The notes under the pieces are model-generated. The model ran no database searches. It had not been told where the DNA came from and saw only the letters and a program-made list of their open reading frames with translations. From Imbricaverruca yamaguchii (Eukaryota; Arthropoda; Thecostraca; Neoverrucidae): a stretch of 64,000 nucleotides of DNA. A program made the translations under genes and the position numbers. Shown here one piece after another: positions 37,027 through 48,251 of this stretch. The stretch's first letter is position 1, and each line of letters begins with the position of its first letter. Location of the stretch: NCBI GenBank assembly GCA_034440575.1, contig JAOTOL010001499.1, positions 388,501 through 452,500 on the forward strand, written 5' to 3'.

Positions 37027-37455
37027 CGCCGGGCCGCAGCCGGGCCGCGCCGGGCCGCAGCCGGGCCGAGCCGGGCCGCGCCGGGCCGCAGCCGGGCCGC
37101 GCCGGGCCGCAGCCGGGCCGCAGCCGGGCCGCAGCCGGGCCGCAGCCGGGCCGCAGCCGGGCCGGCCGGGCCGCAGCCGGGCCGCAGCCGGGCCGCAGCC
37201 GGGCCGCAGCCGGGCCGCAGCCGGGCCGCAGCCGGGCCGCAGCCGGGCCGCAGCCGGGCCGCAGCCGGGCCGCAGCCGGGCCGCAGCCGGGCCGCAGCCG
37301 GGCCGCAGCCGGGCCGCAGCCGGGCCGCAGCCGGGCCGCAGCCGGGCCGCAGCCGGGCCGCAGCCGGGCCGCAGCCGGGCCGCAGCCGGGCCGCAGCCGG
37401 GCCGCAGCCGGGCCGCAGCCGGGCCGCAGCCGGGCCGCAGCCGGGCCGCAGCCGG
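37027..37455. repeat. 11-bp GC-rich minisatellite (GGGCCGCAGCC)
   Basis: About 38 copies of GGGCCGCAGCC with only a few variants at the left end. Both strands stay open as RPGCGPAAA / GPQPGRSRAAA frames because 33 nt (three units) encode 11 codons without stops. These are not called as genes. The array abuts SINE B. Confidence 0.95.
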
Positions 37456-37479
37456 CGCCAGATTAGCTTGTTCGTTTGT

Positions 37480-37655
37480 TTGTTTATTGGTTGGTTCACG
37501 ACACACTTTATGCACATTCACGGCTAATGGCGCCGCCCACACTGTTTCGCCGGTGGGCCGCGGGATTGGGAAACGTCCTGAGTGGTGCTAGAGTCGAACC
37601 CGGCACCTTTGGTACCCATAGACCGACACCTTAACCACTCGGCCATCCCGCCCCG
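37480..37655 (-). mobile_element. SINE B copy 2 (tRNA-Ser/Leu-like)
   Basis: On the minus strand: GGGGCGGGATGGCCGAGTGG, TTAAGGTGTCGGTCTATGGG, then B box GGGTTCGACTCT and a body CCCAATCCCGCGGCCCACCG. The tail is GTGTCGTGAACCAACCAATA. A and B boxes are spaced as in a tRNA. The tail resembles that of SINE A. The copy at 9,820-9,985 is its relative. Confidence 0.85.
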
Positions 37656-39235
37656 ACCCTAGATTAGCGTTTTAAGACAATGTCGTGCCGACGACCGCGC
37701 GATGACTGTCGAAAATGACGCACTACATTTCGCCAATGGTATCCCTGAATTTCGTTCCCTACATTTCGTTTTTTTTTTGCAAGGTTATCACATTTGGAGG
37801 TTTGTCATGATTGATTCTGTTATGGCTACAGTCTAGCTGAAGTTCCATCGCTAAATTTATGTTCATACTAGAATAACTTGGCGAGATATGGCTGTTGGTG
37901 AATTACCTTTTAACATTTCGGAACAAGGAACATGTCAATTACTCCAAATGAATAGTTCCGACTGATCGAATACTCCGAGAATCGCGCTTAGTCTGCAGAA
38001 GTAAGAAAATCAAAACATCAATTTGCATCAGCATTCCAGGTTGTCGAGTGTTATAATTGCATCTTCACTTCTTTAGTTGGCGTGGAATGACGCGCATTCT
38101 AACGCATCCTTGCATAATCGGCTAACCACGTTTTGCGACGCAGGTGCTCATAACGTTTAAGAACATTTTTGCGTCATAAAATATCATTGGCAACGTTGAC
38201 ATGGAAGAGCCTAGCCCATGTAGAACCTTGTAAACAGTTACAATTTATCTCAGAGTTATTTTATTTTATTATTTATTATTATTTTTTTTTTAGTTTTTTT
38301 TGCATTCAGCCGACGTTCTCTCCCCCCCCCCCCACCACACCTTCTCACTCACAGGTCCCCAGCAGCTTGCCAGCTGCAGCTATTCAAGTCTAGCGAGTCG
38401 CAAGTCAGATATGTGTTCTATCCCTGTAAAATCTTCTGCGTCATGCATGTCAGTTTGAAAGCACACAAAAAACATAGCGCAATTTTCCACAAATAAGATA
38501 TTATAATTCATCTTCATATTGCATTGTTTGCTAAAAGCCACGCCGAAGAAAGTTCATCTTCAAATTGGAATGCACGGGGGGAGAAAGGAGCAAGAGTGTG
38601 CCATTAGAAAGGAAGGAAGATATTAACAAGAAAAATAAACATGAAATGTCACGCCAGGATGCATAAAGTGTGATTAGGCAACAATAGGAATGGGAACACC
38701 CAATGGTTCTCTGAATTCGGTATGAATTATACATTTTGTTCGAAAAGAAACGAAATGTATTTCCTCGTAGAGTATTCGCCTGTAAAACAAAAGGAATGTG
38801 GTGATAATAAGAAGTAATGTGAGAAGTAGTAACACCAGCACAAGCATCACAGACTATTTTGGTGTCGCTGATCGGGGTTTCTCTCCCTTACCATCTCATT
38901 TGTTATTAGATCACTGACAACAGAATGCCTGAGAACATTATTCAAAGGAGGGCATCCTATCCTTCAAACCCCAGTTGCATCTCACCGTTGTTAATTGGCA
39001 TCACGTCCAACGCGTTGGACGGAATACCAATTACCAAAACCCAAATGTCTCGATTAATCTCTGAAGGCCTGTTCCCTGGAAACAAACAAGGTAATAGGGA
39101 GCGCTCATTTGTTCGCATTGCTGGCATCCAATCGCGCAGAACTAATTCCGGCTTTCGCCATAACATGTGCGCGCACAAAGCCAGCGGTCGGTGGAGTCGG
39201 TCCGCCGGGGAACGGCGATACATGCCATTTGCCGC

Positions 39236-41158
39236 CCGACCAACGGCTGTGGTCGGGCTAGACTGCCGACCACCTGCTGTGGTCGGGCTAGACTGCCGAC
39301 CACGGTCTGTGGTCAGGGTAGGCTGCCGACCATCTATGTGGTCGGGGTAGGCTGCCGACCATCTGCTGTGGTCGAGGTAGGCTGCCGACTATCTGTGTGG
39401 TCGAGGTAGACTACCGAACATCTGCTGTGGTCGGGCTAGACTGCCGACCATCTGCTGTGGTCGGGCTAGACTGCCGACCACGGTCTGTGGTCAGGGTAGG
39501 CTGCCGACCATCTGTGTGGTCGGGGTAGGCTGCCGACCATCTGCTGTGGTCGGGGTAGGATGCCGACCATCTGCTGTGGTCAGGCTAGGCTGCCGACTAT
39601 CTGCTGTGGTCGGGGTAGGCTGCCGAACATCTGTGTGGTCGAGGTAGGCTGCCGACCATCTGTGTGGTCGAGGTAGGCTGCCGACTATCTGTGTGGTCGA
39701 GGTAGACTGCCGAACATCTGCTGTGGTCGGGCTAGACTGCCGACCATCTGCTGTGGTCGGGCTAGGCTGCCGACCACCGGCTGTGGTCGGGGTAGGCTGC
39801 CGACCATCTGCTGTGGTCGGGGTAGGCTGCCGACCATCTGCTGTGGTCGGGCTAGGCTGCCGACCATCTGCTGTGGTCAGGCCAGGCTGCCGACTATCTG
39901 CTGTGGTCGGGGTAGGCTGCCGAACATCCGTGTGGTCGAGGTAGGCTGCCGACCATCTGTGTGGTCGAGGTAGGCTGCCGACTATCTGTGTGGTCGAGGT
40001 AGACTGCCGAACATCTGCTGTGGCCGGGCTAGACTGCCGACCATCTGCTGTGGTCGGGCTAGGCTGCCGACCACCGGCTGTGGTCGGGCTAGGCTGCCGA
40101 CCACCGGCTGTGGTCGGGGTAGGCTGCCGACCATCTGCTGTGGTCGGGCCTATCTGCCGACCATCTGCTGTGGTCAGGCCAGGCTGCCGACTATCTGCTG
40201 TGGTCGGGGTAGGCTGCCGAACATCCGTGTGGTCGAGGTAGGCTGCCGACTATCTGTGTGGTCGTGGTCGGGCTAGACTGCCGAACCATCTGCTGTGGTC
40301 GGGCTAGGCTGCCGACCACCTGCTGTGGTCGGGGTAAGCTGCCGACCATCTGCTGTGGTCGAGGTAGGCTGCCGACCATCTGCTGTGGTCGGTGCCACAG
40401 AGGCTGCCGACCATCTGTGGTCGGGTAGGCTGCCGACCATCTGTGTGGTCGAGGTAGGCTGCCGACCATCTGTGTGGTCGGGGTAGGCTGCCGACCATCT
40501 GCTGTGGTCGGGCTAGGCTGCCGACCATCTGCTGTGGTCGGGCTAGGCTGCCGACCATCTGCTGTGGTCGGGGTAGGCTGCCGACCATCTGCTGTGGTCG
40601 GTAGGCTATCTGCCGACCATCTGCTGTGGTCAGGCCAGGCTGCCGACTATCTGCTGTGGTCGGGGTAGGCTGCCGAACATCTGTGTGGTCGAGGTAGGCT
40701 GCCGACTATCTGTGTGGTCGAGGTAGACTGCCGAACATCTGCTGTGGTCGGGCTAGACTGCTGATCACGATCTGTGGTCGGGGTAAGCTGCCGACCATCT
40801 GCTGTGGTCGAGGTAGACTGCCGACCATCTGTGTGGTCGGGCTAGACTGCCGACCACGGTCTGTGGTCGGGTTAGGCTGCCAACCACCGGTTGTGGTCGG
40901 GCTAGGCTGCCGACCATCTGCTGTGGTCGGGGTAGGCTGCCGACCATCTGTGTGGTCGGGCTAGACTGCCGACCATCTGCTGTGGTCGGGCCAGGCTGCC
41001 GACCATCTGCTGTGGTCGGGCCAGGCTGCCGACCATCTGCCGTGGTCGGGGTAGGCTGCCGACCATTTGCTGTGGTCGGGCTAGACTGCCGACCACGATC
41101 TGTGGTCGGGCTAGACTGTCGACCATCTGCTGTGGTCGGAATAGGCTGCCGATCAGCC
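39236..41158. repeat. About 30-bp satellite with higher-order structure
   Basis: About 65 copies of TGTGGTCGGGCTAGGCTGCC GACCATCTGC and variants of 28-30 bp. Each unit has GGTCGG and CCGACC as an internal inverted pair. A marker variant (TATCTGTGTGGTCGAGGTAG) recurs near 39,390, 39,685, 39,980 and 40,705, so blocks of about 10 units have been amplified together. ORFs of VVGLGCRPSA type are repeat translations. Confidence 0.94.
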
Positions 41159-42230
41159 ATCACTGACTTGCGCCTATTTTTCCGGCCGCGAACGACACGA
41201 GGTCATTCCAGCAATACCTGGCGGCGTCACATTCTCCGGCCATGCTGACACCGTTGCATCGAAAAAGCCGCCAGGAATGATCGCCCGATACATTTGAGCG
41301 GCGGAGTCGCCGTCGTCGATGCGGCACGGTCATCAGCCTGTTGTTGCCGGCATGGCCGGATCGGTAGCCGGGCGTGAACGTTGACACCGTCGGCGGTGGC
41401 GCCGTGTGACCGGGTGGTCGGTTCGCCACAGGGGCGGTCGAAGGCGGCACAAAGGACGAGGCAGGCCGGTCGGGTCGATGTGAGTAATTGTGCGCCTGTT
41501 GCGCGTGCTGCAGGTGCGTGCACAGGCGCGTTATCTGCACCGCGAGGTGTGCACACTGTTTCGCCCGCCGCACACAAGCCCTTCCCACCCGAACTGAAGG
41601 GTGTCTCTCGTGAGTGAGGGAGGGGTGCGGGAGAGGGTGCTCTGCCAGCCGTGACGTCAGTGCCACTCCTGCAGAGGGGAGGGCAGAATAGCGGTTGGAG
41701 AGTACGCGTCAACGAGCAAGTAAGACACACGACTACGCTTTGACCGCGTGTGGGGAGGCCTTGATAAGGCTTCGAGACGCTTCCCCTGGCACCGCCTCTG
41801 ATCACGAACTGCCCGGTCGATGGCCGTCGGTGAAGTCGCAGACAGTGAAGCCGGACATTAGTCGGCACACAACGGGCGACCATTAACAAGTCATGAGTCT
41901 GGCCGCGCCACCAGAGCGTGTCGTGACGGTAGCTACGCTATGTTGATTGCGGTATGACGACTGCGGTGGGATGCTGATTGCGTGGGCACCATTGGCAAGT
42001 CTTCGCAGTCCGGCGATTCCTTGGGGCAGGCAATGCCTCTTTTGAATTAAAGGCGCCGTTTCAGATCGTCGGTACCCCTGGTGTTCAACGGAGAATTCCT
42101 GGAAAATTCTGGCGTCTCTCTTGACAGCACCAGCAAAAGGCAGCTTTCCTGGCTCCAGCTCTTCAGAATGCATGCACGTTCTTGAGCCACCATGACAATG
42201 TGGGCACACTTTCCGTAACATGGTGCATCT

Positions 42231-42267
42231 AGCGTGGATGCCGTAGATACTAGACGGCATCCACGCT
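42231..42267. other. Perfect 14-bp inverted repeat, 9-nt loop
   Basis: AGCGTGGATGCCGT, loop AGATACTAG, ACGGCATCCACGCT. It sits at the far end of the 20-bp splice-donor array. Confidence 0.9.
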
Positions 42268-42450
42268 CACAAGGTCACAAAAAGATCGATCAGGCTACAT
42301 TCACACTAAACGGGTCACATCAACACTCACCAGGTCACATCCACACTCACAATGTCACACCCATACTCACAAGGACACATCCACACTCACCAGGTCACAT
42401 CGACATTCAACAGGTAACACCGGCATTCAGCAGGTCACATGGACACTGAC
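42268..42450. repeat. 20-bp array beginning at the helix A exon's 5' splice site
   Basis: On the minus strand the exon ends at CCG followed by GTCAGTGTCCATGTGACCTG. About eight more 20-bp units follow, several reading GTGAGTGTGGATGTGACCTG. The repeat unit is therefore the donor plus the first 20 intron bases. At least four units carry GTGAGT, closer to the 5' splice consensus than the native GTCAGT. An in-frame TGA lies eight codons after the native donor. Confidence 0.88.
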
Positions 42451-42657
42451 CGGGACGTTGGCCCTGCCGGCAGCAGACAGCCGGCTGGCCGGTCTGTCCT
42501 CTAGGTGGACGCGCCAGGTGGCGTAAAACTGATGATCGGCGGCGTAACAGCGCCACAGACTCTGAATCAGCTGAGCCGCCGCCGGGATCTGACGGTTGAA
42601 GTGCTTCTGCCGCTGCTTCTGCTGCACCTTCAGCGCAAACCCGGAGCCCAGAATGCC
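42451..42657 (-). CDS. KCNQ: KCNQ exon: post-S6 and helix A
   Basis: 207 bp, 69 codons, phase 0 to 0. It begins [20 protein letters not shown], the invariant sequence following the S6 PAG bend in Kv7 channels. Helix A follows with the IQ-like calmodulin site [15 protein letters not shown], ending [15 protein letters not shown]. Acceptor TGACCCGCAG / GGC. In vertebrates helix A is split between two exons (after LIQ); here they are fused. The 3' end is taken at GTCAGT because an in-frame TGA follows; the last 15 codons are not conserved, so this end is less certain. Confidence 0.9.
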
Positions 42658-42827
42658 CTGCGGGTCAGAGGGCAGCGTATGCACGGGATCAGCAAACTGT
42701 GGGGACGGGTCAGCGCCAACTGAATCCAAGCTATACTGGGGTCAAACGAGCTCGATGGTAAGGGCAGGCTTGAACGTCAGGGCGCTCGTTGAACAAACAT
42801 CGTGGAAACACGTGAAGAGGGACTCAC
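42658..42827 (-). other. Short KCNQ intron (170 bp)
   Basis: Donor GCG / GTGAGT, acceptor CCGCAG, phase 0. It is the only compact intron found in this gene. No repeat is seen. Confidence 0.9.
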
Positions 42828-42938
42828 CGCGGGCAGCGCGAAGAAGCTGATGGCGAACACGGAGAAGCAGGAGGCGACCATCTTGCCGAGCCAGGTCTTC
42901 GGCACGGTGTCGCCGTACCCTATTGTTGTGACCGTGAT
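42828..42938 (-). CDS. KCNQ: KCNQ exon: selectivity filter and S6
   Basis: 111 bp, 37 codons, phase 0 to 0. Peptide [20 protein letters not shown] then [24 protein letters not shown] is the potassium selectivity filter; S6 ends in the PA of the PAG gating bend, with G encoded by the next exon. The length and both boundaries equal those of the corresponding vertebrate KCNQ exon as I recall it. Acceptor CCATTGCAG, donor GTGAGT. No missing key residue. Confidence 0.97.
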
Positions 42939-42971
42939 CTGCAATGGAATGCAGGAGTGGTGATCATGCTT

Positions 42972-43145
42972 CCCGACGTTGGTTGGTTATTGGTTTTACG
43001 ACACATTGACCGTTGAGTCATGTAGCGTCGCCAATCTCTCACGCCGATTGGTCGCGGGCGAAGAGTAGTGACAGGTGAGACTCGAACCCACAACATTTCG
43101 ATTGCGAGACGAGCAACTTACCCCTGGGCTATTCGTCCCCAATGC
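42972..43145 (-). mobile_element. SINE A copy 2
   Basis: Minus strand: AATAGCCCAGGGGTAAGTTG (A box), GGGTTCGAGTCTC (B box), GCCCGCGACCAATCGGCGTG body and tail GTCGTAAAACCAATAACCAA. It begins 34 bp upstream of the pore exon's acceptor in transcript terms. Confidence 0.88.
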
Positions 43146-43384
43146 TTCCCGACGAACACAGACACATATACTATGTGTACAAAATCCCATGACGGCGAGA
43201 TTTGCATATGTTTTCGTGCCCGTGCTGATGATGCATTATCTGTCTGGCCAAACTGACCCAGGCGTTTCTTTTTAGCCGGCAGGTCCACCGGCAATTCCAC
43301 ACTCATTCATCGACACGATCAATGCATGGATAGTGTCAATAAATAATCGGCACGTGCGGAGGGTGTCGGTCGTTCCGGCGCGAC

Positions 43385-44025
43385 ATCTGCCGCCGCCGAC
43401 CACACCACACCAGAGGCCGGCGCCGCTCCCCGCCACTAGAACTCACCACCGGCTGGGGGCGCCCCTACCCCGCGGACCCCACCACACCAGAGGGCGGCGC
43501 CGCTCCCCGCCACTAAAACAACACCACCGGTCACCGAACCGGCTTCACTGTGGCGCCCCTACCCCGCCGACCCCACCGAAGGCGTCCCTACCTCACCATC
43601 TTCACCGGAGGCGCCTTTACCCCGCCGGAGGCGTCCCTACCCCGCCGACCCCATTGGAGACGCTCCTACTCCACCGACTCCACCGGAGGTGCCCCTACCC
43701 CGCCGACCCCACCTCAGGCGCCCCCACCCACCGACCCGTCCTACCGGCGGCCGGCAAGGCCTCGCCGCCGCTGACCACCGCCTGACGGCCGCCTGACCTC
43801 CGCCTGACGGCCGCTGACCACCACGTGACCACCGCCTGACCACCGCCTGACGGCCGCCTGACCTCCGCCTGACCTCCGCCTGACCACCGCCTGACCACCG
43901 CCTGACCACCGCCTGACCACCGCCTGACGGCCGCTGACCACCGCCTGACCACCGCCTGACCACCGCCTGACCACCGCCTGACGGCCGCCTGACCGCCGCC
44001 TGACCTCCGCCTGACCTCCGCCTGG
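43385..44025. repeat. Two GC-rich tandem arrays
   Basis: 43,385-43,745 has irregular units of CCCCTACCCCGCCGACCCCA with CCGGAGGCG. 43,770-44,025 has about 24 units of CGCCTGACCAC or CGCCTGACGGC (10-11 bp). Long ORFs on both strands (43,333-43,785 plus; 43,637-44,304 minus) follow from the repeats. Confidence 0.88.
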
Positions 44026-44944
44026 CCGGGGGCCGGCCGTAAAGCCGCACAGCCAGTGCGGCCGTGTCGACTGCCCAGTCCTCGGCAGCCGCTCGGCAGT
44101 CGTGAGCGCGACACCGGTCAGCCTGGCCGCGTCGCGTCCGAGGAGGCACCGCGCCGTCAGCTTAGCTGACCTTTCGTCCCCTGCGGTGACGCCGGCGCAG
44201 CCCACGTCCTCGTTGTGGCGCGAGGACCGGGGATACATCCGGTGGTGTCGCTCCAACGTGGTGATCGACAGAGTTCCACGGAGCAATAGGGATATTACTT
44301 TCACTGATGTTCACCGTCACCCGATATTTGCATGGTCAAGATGAAGAGACCATTGCTACTGCCCAGCCATTCTCAGAGTCATATAGCGCGGCACTTGTCT
44401 TGCCTTAGCCGCCATTCGTCAGACTCTGGCAGCGGTGTCCATCGCAGTGCACCTCTACAGTATATCTCACCCGAGAGGAACAAGTACAACACATTCAAAG
44501 GCGCTCCATTAGCATGTGTCCAATGCCAGTGGCAGTGGACAAGGCGTCACGGTCCCACCAAGGCGTCACTGTGCAGAGCATTGGTGGAGCTTGTATAAAC
44601 AATTGGAGCTCGAGCGCCAATTATATTCTGAAAACTTAGCATTAAGCCTATAGCACTCCCGTACTCCAGCCGGAAGTGCCTGAATTTTACGGAAATGCGC
44701 GCAAGTGAAAACGACGATGCTATTCAGATAACCATTAGACATCGGGAAAATGATCGGTGTTGAAATGGAATGGCTGGCAGCGACACCCACAGTGCCGTGT
44801 CAAGCCTACTACAGCAGGACAGTCCGTACCACCGCACCCACTCACGGTGAGGCACGTGAGCTACCCCACACGAGAAGCCGTCTGGTGAGACAAGACAACC
44901 CGTAAACGGCGTCAAACTGCCTCGGGGAAGTTATCTCACCCAGG

Positions 44945-45122
44945 ACGTGGTTGGTTATTGCTTTTCGACACATCGACAGGTGAGTCATGAGTCATGTAGC
45001 ATCACTAATCTCTCATGCTGATTGGTCGCGAGCGAAGAGTAGCGACAGGTGAGACTCAAACCCACTACCTTTCGATTGGGAGACGAGCAACTTACCCCTA
45101 GACTACTTGCCCTACCTCCAAG
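44945..45122 (-). mobile_element. SINE A copy 3
   Basis: Minus strand: AGTAGTCTAGGGGTAAGTTG, GGGTTTGAGTCTC, CTACTCTTCGCTCGCGACCA and tail GAAAAGCAATAACCAACCAC. It carries a small insertion (ATGACTCATGACTC). Confidence 0.86.
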
Positions 45123-46479
45123 GACGGGGTCCGGACCGCCTATGCGCAGACCAGGAATCACTAAACACGCATATCCTGTGCCATGCCACACGGCGCTTCC
45201 CAGCTGGGAAGCTGGCACCGGTATGAAGCGACGTCTGCATCAGGTTGGTACGCCAGCGAGAGGGATCAAAAGTTGGAATCAAAAGCAAGGCCGACCCGCG
45301 CCGGATCGAAGCCATGCCGAACACAGCTCATCTCGGCTCAGGCTAGCTCAGTGGTTTACACCCCTCCCCCGAACGAGGCGCCACCTTTCCGTGGGGGTTG
45401 GGGGATTGCCTTCTGCAAAGATCCGGCCGACATTCGTTACTGAATGAGGAGCGGTCAAACCAGGAGTGCCCTTTTACCCTTCTTCTCCCATTCCAACGTC
45501 CATGTAATTTGAAGATCCATGTCCGTCACCTGAACGTGCAGCATCAACTCCCCCCCCCCGTTACGAGCAGGCAGGTCAGCTTCCCCTCGCTACCCGTCCG
45601 CTCAGCCTTATCGGGGTAACCGCTCGGGGTGTCGGTCCTTCCCCGGGATTGACGGAGTCCTGGCGGTTGAGGTACCCTGCCGTAAGGTGTCAGTTGTGGT
45701 AGGGGACCGACACGCCACTTTGGTCCCGGTATCCCGGAGGTGTGGGCGATCCCGTAGGGTCCCATGCGGATCATGTGTGCCAGGTCGCCTCGGGCTGAGG
45801 CCCTTCGATCCGAACACTGCGTTTTTGCTAGTGATTTCATTAAAAATGTCCACTTTTTGCCACAGCTTCTATGAAAAAATATCAACATGTAATTAGCGAC
45901 TGGTACGATTTAAAAAAACCGAATATATTTTCAATCAGAACTTACTGGCGCAACTTTCTTTGCTTAACATTTTGAACATTTTCGATTGCTTTCTTGTTTG
46001 ACCTGATGACCTAGTTTTAGGGCCAAGTTTTCAAGCTATGGCAAGTGGTTCAAATGCAACATTTAGAATGATTACCAAGGTATCCAAAGATAGCAGGAAC
46101 GAATGCAATTGTTACTTTTTAAGCCTAATGCTATATATTCCACCTTGAATTCATAACATTTTTACCGGAATCGCTTTCATCGGGTATTACCGTCCGGGAA
46201 TGGCTGGAAACAAAATGCAACTGAACAAATCGATACAACTCAGCATTTTGCTTTTAGTTGATCAGGGGTGTACGAAACAGCTAATACGAGTCATTTTTGC
46301 GAAACACACCACGCTACAGGTGCTCACAATTGTCCAAAATAATTATAATTATCCCGTTGAACAAAGACGAAGGATGTTGGATATTCGACGCAAACAGTTT
46401 TTGGGAACAACCATCATGCGACTGCTCTGTGTTCGTAACTGGTTGAACGCCTTTGAAAAATACACCAGTATCAACCCGT

Positions 46480-47286
46480 CCCGTCTCGGGGGGTCTTCAA
46501 CCGCCCCCTCCCCCTCAGGTTTTTCGCGGATAGCGGACGAACAGCACGAGGCAGCGCGACTAAATTTGGCATACCTTTTCCCACATCAATTTCACATGTT
46601 GATTACAAATTTTTAGGTCAGGTCATCTAGGGTCAACGAGTTAGTTAAGGTCAAGTGAGGTAACCTCCAAAAACGTTTAACCAGTCGTCACGCTTTAATG
46701 AATAGAGATATTTTAATACAACTTTCAGCGTTTGCTTATCTTTACGGATGCGACAAAACGTACGAGTGGAATTTTTCATTTTTTTCTCGTTTTTGACTAA
46801 ATAGAAATTTTGCGTATTTTCCAAATTGCAGTTCAAATACAGGAATCTGGCTAAAGTAAGCATTTTTTATTAGGGAAAGTTGACTTCCAACAGCGTTTAT
46901 CGGTCTTTTCTACCCATTGGAAAAGGGAAATTAAAGAAAACTTGAAAACTAAAAATTTTGAAATTTCAACAAGAAAATGGGGGGGGGGGGGCAAGAAAAA
47001 AGTATAGTCCTGGTCGATTTCGCTGTCCTGTTCTAATTTCAAATAAATTTTGTTTTTCATATATCCCCCAAAACGAGCTCCCCAGAGTAAAAAACATAAT
47101 GTAAGTCGTGAAGAGTCGTGAAAATCTAGCCCGCTGGTGACGTCACTTTTGGAGATAAATTATTTTGGAGGGTGGACCTGGACCCTACTCGTCGAGCGCT
47201 TTCTGATGACGCCTCTTTCGTTTTCGTGCGATGCTTAGTTTTGATTTTAGAGGCGGGTCTTTAACCGCCCCCCTCCCCGAGACGGG
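46480..47286 (-). mobile_element. CCCGTCTCGGGG-end repeat with both terminal inverted repeats
   Basis: Left end CCCGTCTCGGGGG (46,480-46,492), right end CCCCGAGACGGG (47,275-47,286), 807 bp between outer ends. The inside matches the family in reverse order, and both ends show GGTCTT(C/T)AACCGCCCC next to the inverted repeat. No transposase ORF; it looks like a non-autonomous DNA transposon. Flank GTGAGGATTTGACCGG recurs beside the copy at 53,266, so the true element may be longer. Confidence 0.8.
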
Positions 47287-48064
47287 GTGTGAGGATTTGA
47301 CCGGAAAGTCGGCGCGGGTTAGTATTCGTGTTCTGATAGTTAATTCTGGTGTACGTTGCTGACGACTACTTTTATGGAGGGCACGCTTAGCTTCGCAGTG
47401 TACTCTCGGCACCCCGCATCGAACCGAGCAATACAACGTTAACGCCACTGGGAGCAATACAGCACTGGGCCAGTGAAGCACTGCAACGCAGCTGGCGGGT
47501 ACAAAGGGAACAGCGGCCGGGCGGCGGTAATTGCCATTCACAGGCTGACAATGCCTGTGGGTACGGTGGTGATAGGTTGCCGAACAAGGATATTGATGTG
47601 CCGCGGTTACATCGCTGGCATTGTCGTGGCCCACTGAGGTTCACAAGATGAAGCGCCTTATTCGTGCCAGCGATGGGAAAGTTGACGACCGTGCAAGTCA
47701 TCGTTGCGCTTAGGTGATTCGCCGGCTAGGCCTCGAGCCAAGCTCCCAAGAAATACGGGCGTGGGCCTTCAAGAATCAAGTTCGATTCAAGTGCACAAGT
47801 GCCACCATCAAGTCCGGAAAATGGCATAGCAACTGGGGACGTTGGAAGTGTTTTGCAGCATTCTGATGAAACTCCAATGAGAATCGGAGGCTTTTAGACG
47901 TGTTTTCTGATGCCGACGGGCGATCCAGTCTTTTATATAATTTATTCCAACAAATGTGTCAAATATTGCTCACAAAGTTTACTGAATAGAAAGATGCAGA
48001 TGGTACGGGACATATGCACTACTGGTGATGTTGCAGCACACTGGGCGTGTAACACGGCACTCAC

Positions 48065-48208
48065 CACACCCCACCACAGCGCGTCGGCATAGCTGTGGAA
48101 GTCCGACGGGTTCCCGTCCTTGTCCAGAGCGTCCTTCTCGGCCAGGAACATGAAGTACGATGAGAATATCAGGCCTAGGAAGCCGATGTACAGGGTAGTG
48201 ATGAGCTC
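48065..48208 (-). CDS. KCNQ: KCNQ exon: S5 to pore helix
   Basis: 144 bp, 48 codons, phase 0 to 0. [20 protein letters not shown] is S5; [20 protein letters not shown] is the turret; ADALWWGV starts the pore helix. It is 18 bp longer than the vertebrate exon as I recall it, because of the extended turret ([13 protein letters not shown]), as also seen in insect KCNQ. Acceptor TCCCTGTTCCAG / GAG, donor GGGGTG / GTGAGT. The next exon completes [14 protein letters not shown]. Confidence 0.97.
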
Positions 48209-48251
48209 CTGGAACAGGGACACGTCGCGTGTGAGCGCCGGTGCTCTCTGC

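Larger units (their letters stand above)
30737..42450 (-). other. KCNQ intron after the helix A exon (11.7 kb)
   Basis: Phase-0 intron. It contains short arrays at 31.4-31.8 kb, a Ty3/gypsy gag-protease relic, a GC-rich 11-bp array, SINE B, a 1.9-kb array and four perfect hairpins. Nothing is recognised in 30,740-31,390, 31,800-32,160, 32,200-32,800, 34,390-35,190, 35,240-36,320, 36,660-37,020, 37,660-39,235 and 41,160-42,225. The ORF pair at 41,160-41,889 minus has no clear domain. Confidence 0.75.
42939..48064 (-). other. KCNQ intron within the pore (5.1 kb)
   Basis: Phase-0 intron between WWGV and [10 protein letters not shown], donor GTGAGT at 48,059-48,064. It contains two SINE A copies, two GC-rich short arrays and one DNA-repeat copy. 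44,030-44,940, 45,125-46,470 and 47,290-48,060 show no recognised gene. 45,540-45,830 is GC-rich with a palindromic GTCGGTCC/GGGGACCGAC pair but is unidentified. Confidence 0.8.

Noticed and set aside
36921..37591. Three overlapping frames of about 190-220 codons on both strands
   Set aside because: All come from the GGGCCGCAGCC array, which has no stop in any frame.
37580..37655. tRNA-Ser/Leu gene on the minus strand
   Set aside because: A and B boxes are present, but the acceptor stem does not close and a SINE body and tail follow, with a second copy elsewhere.
41160..41889. Minus-strand frames with a Pro-rich segment, considered as a second retrotransposon gag
   Set aside because: No zinc knuckle, capsid motif or neighbouring pol sequence could be recognised in any frame.
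46651..46863. Small frame similar to the one at 53,676-53,879, suggesting a conserved micro-protein
   Set aside because: Both lie at the same place in copies of a DNA repeat; other copies have stops there, so similarity reflects shared DNA.
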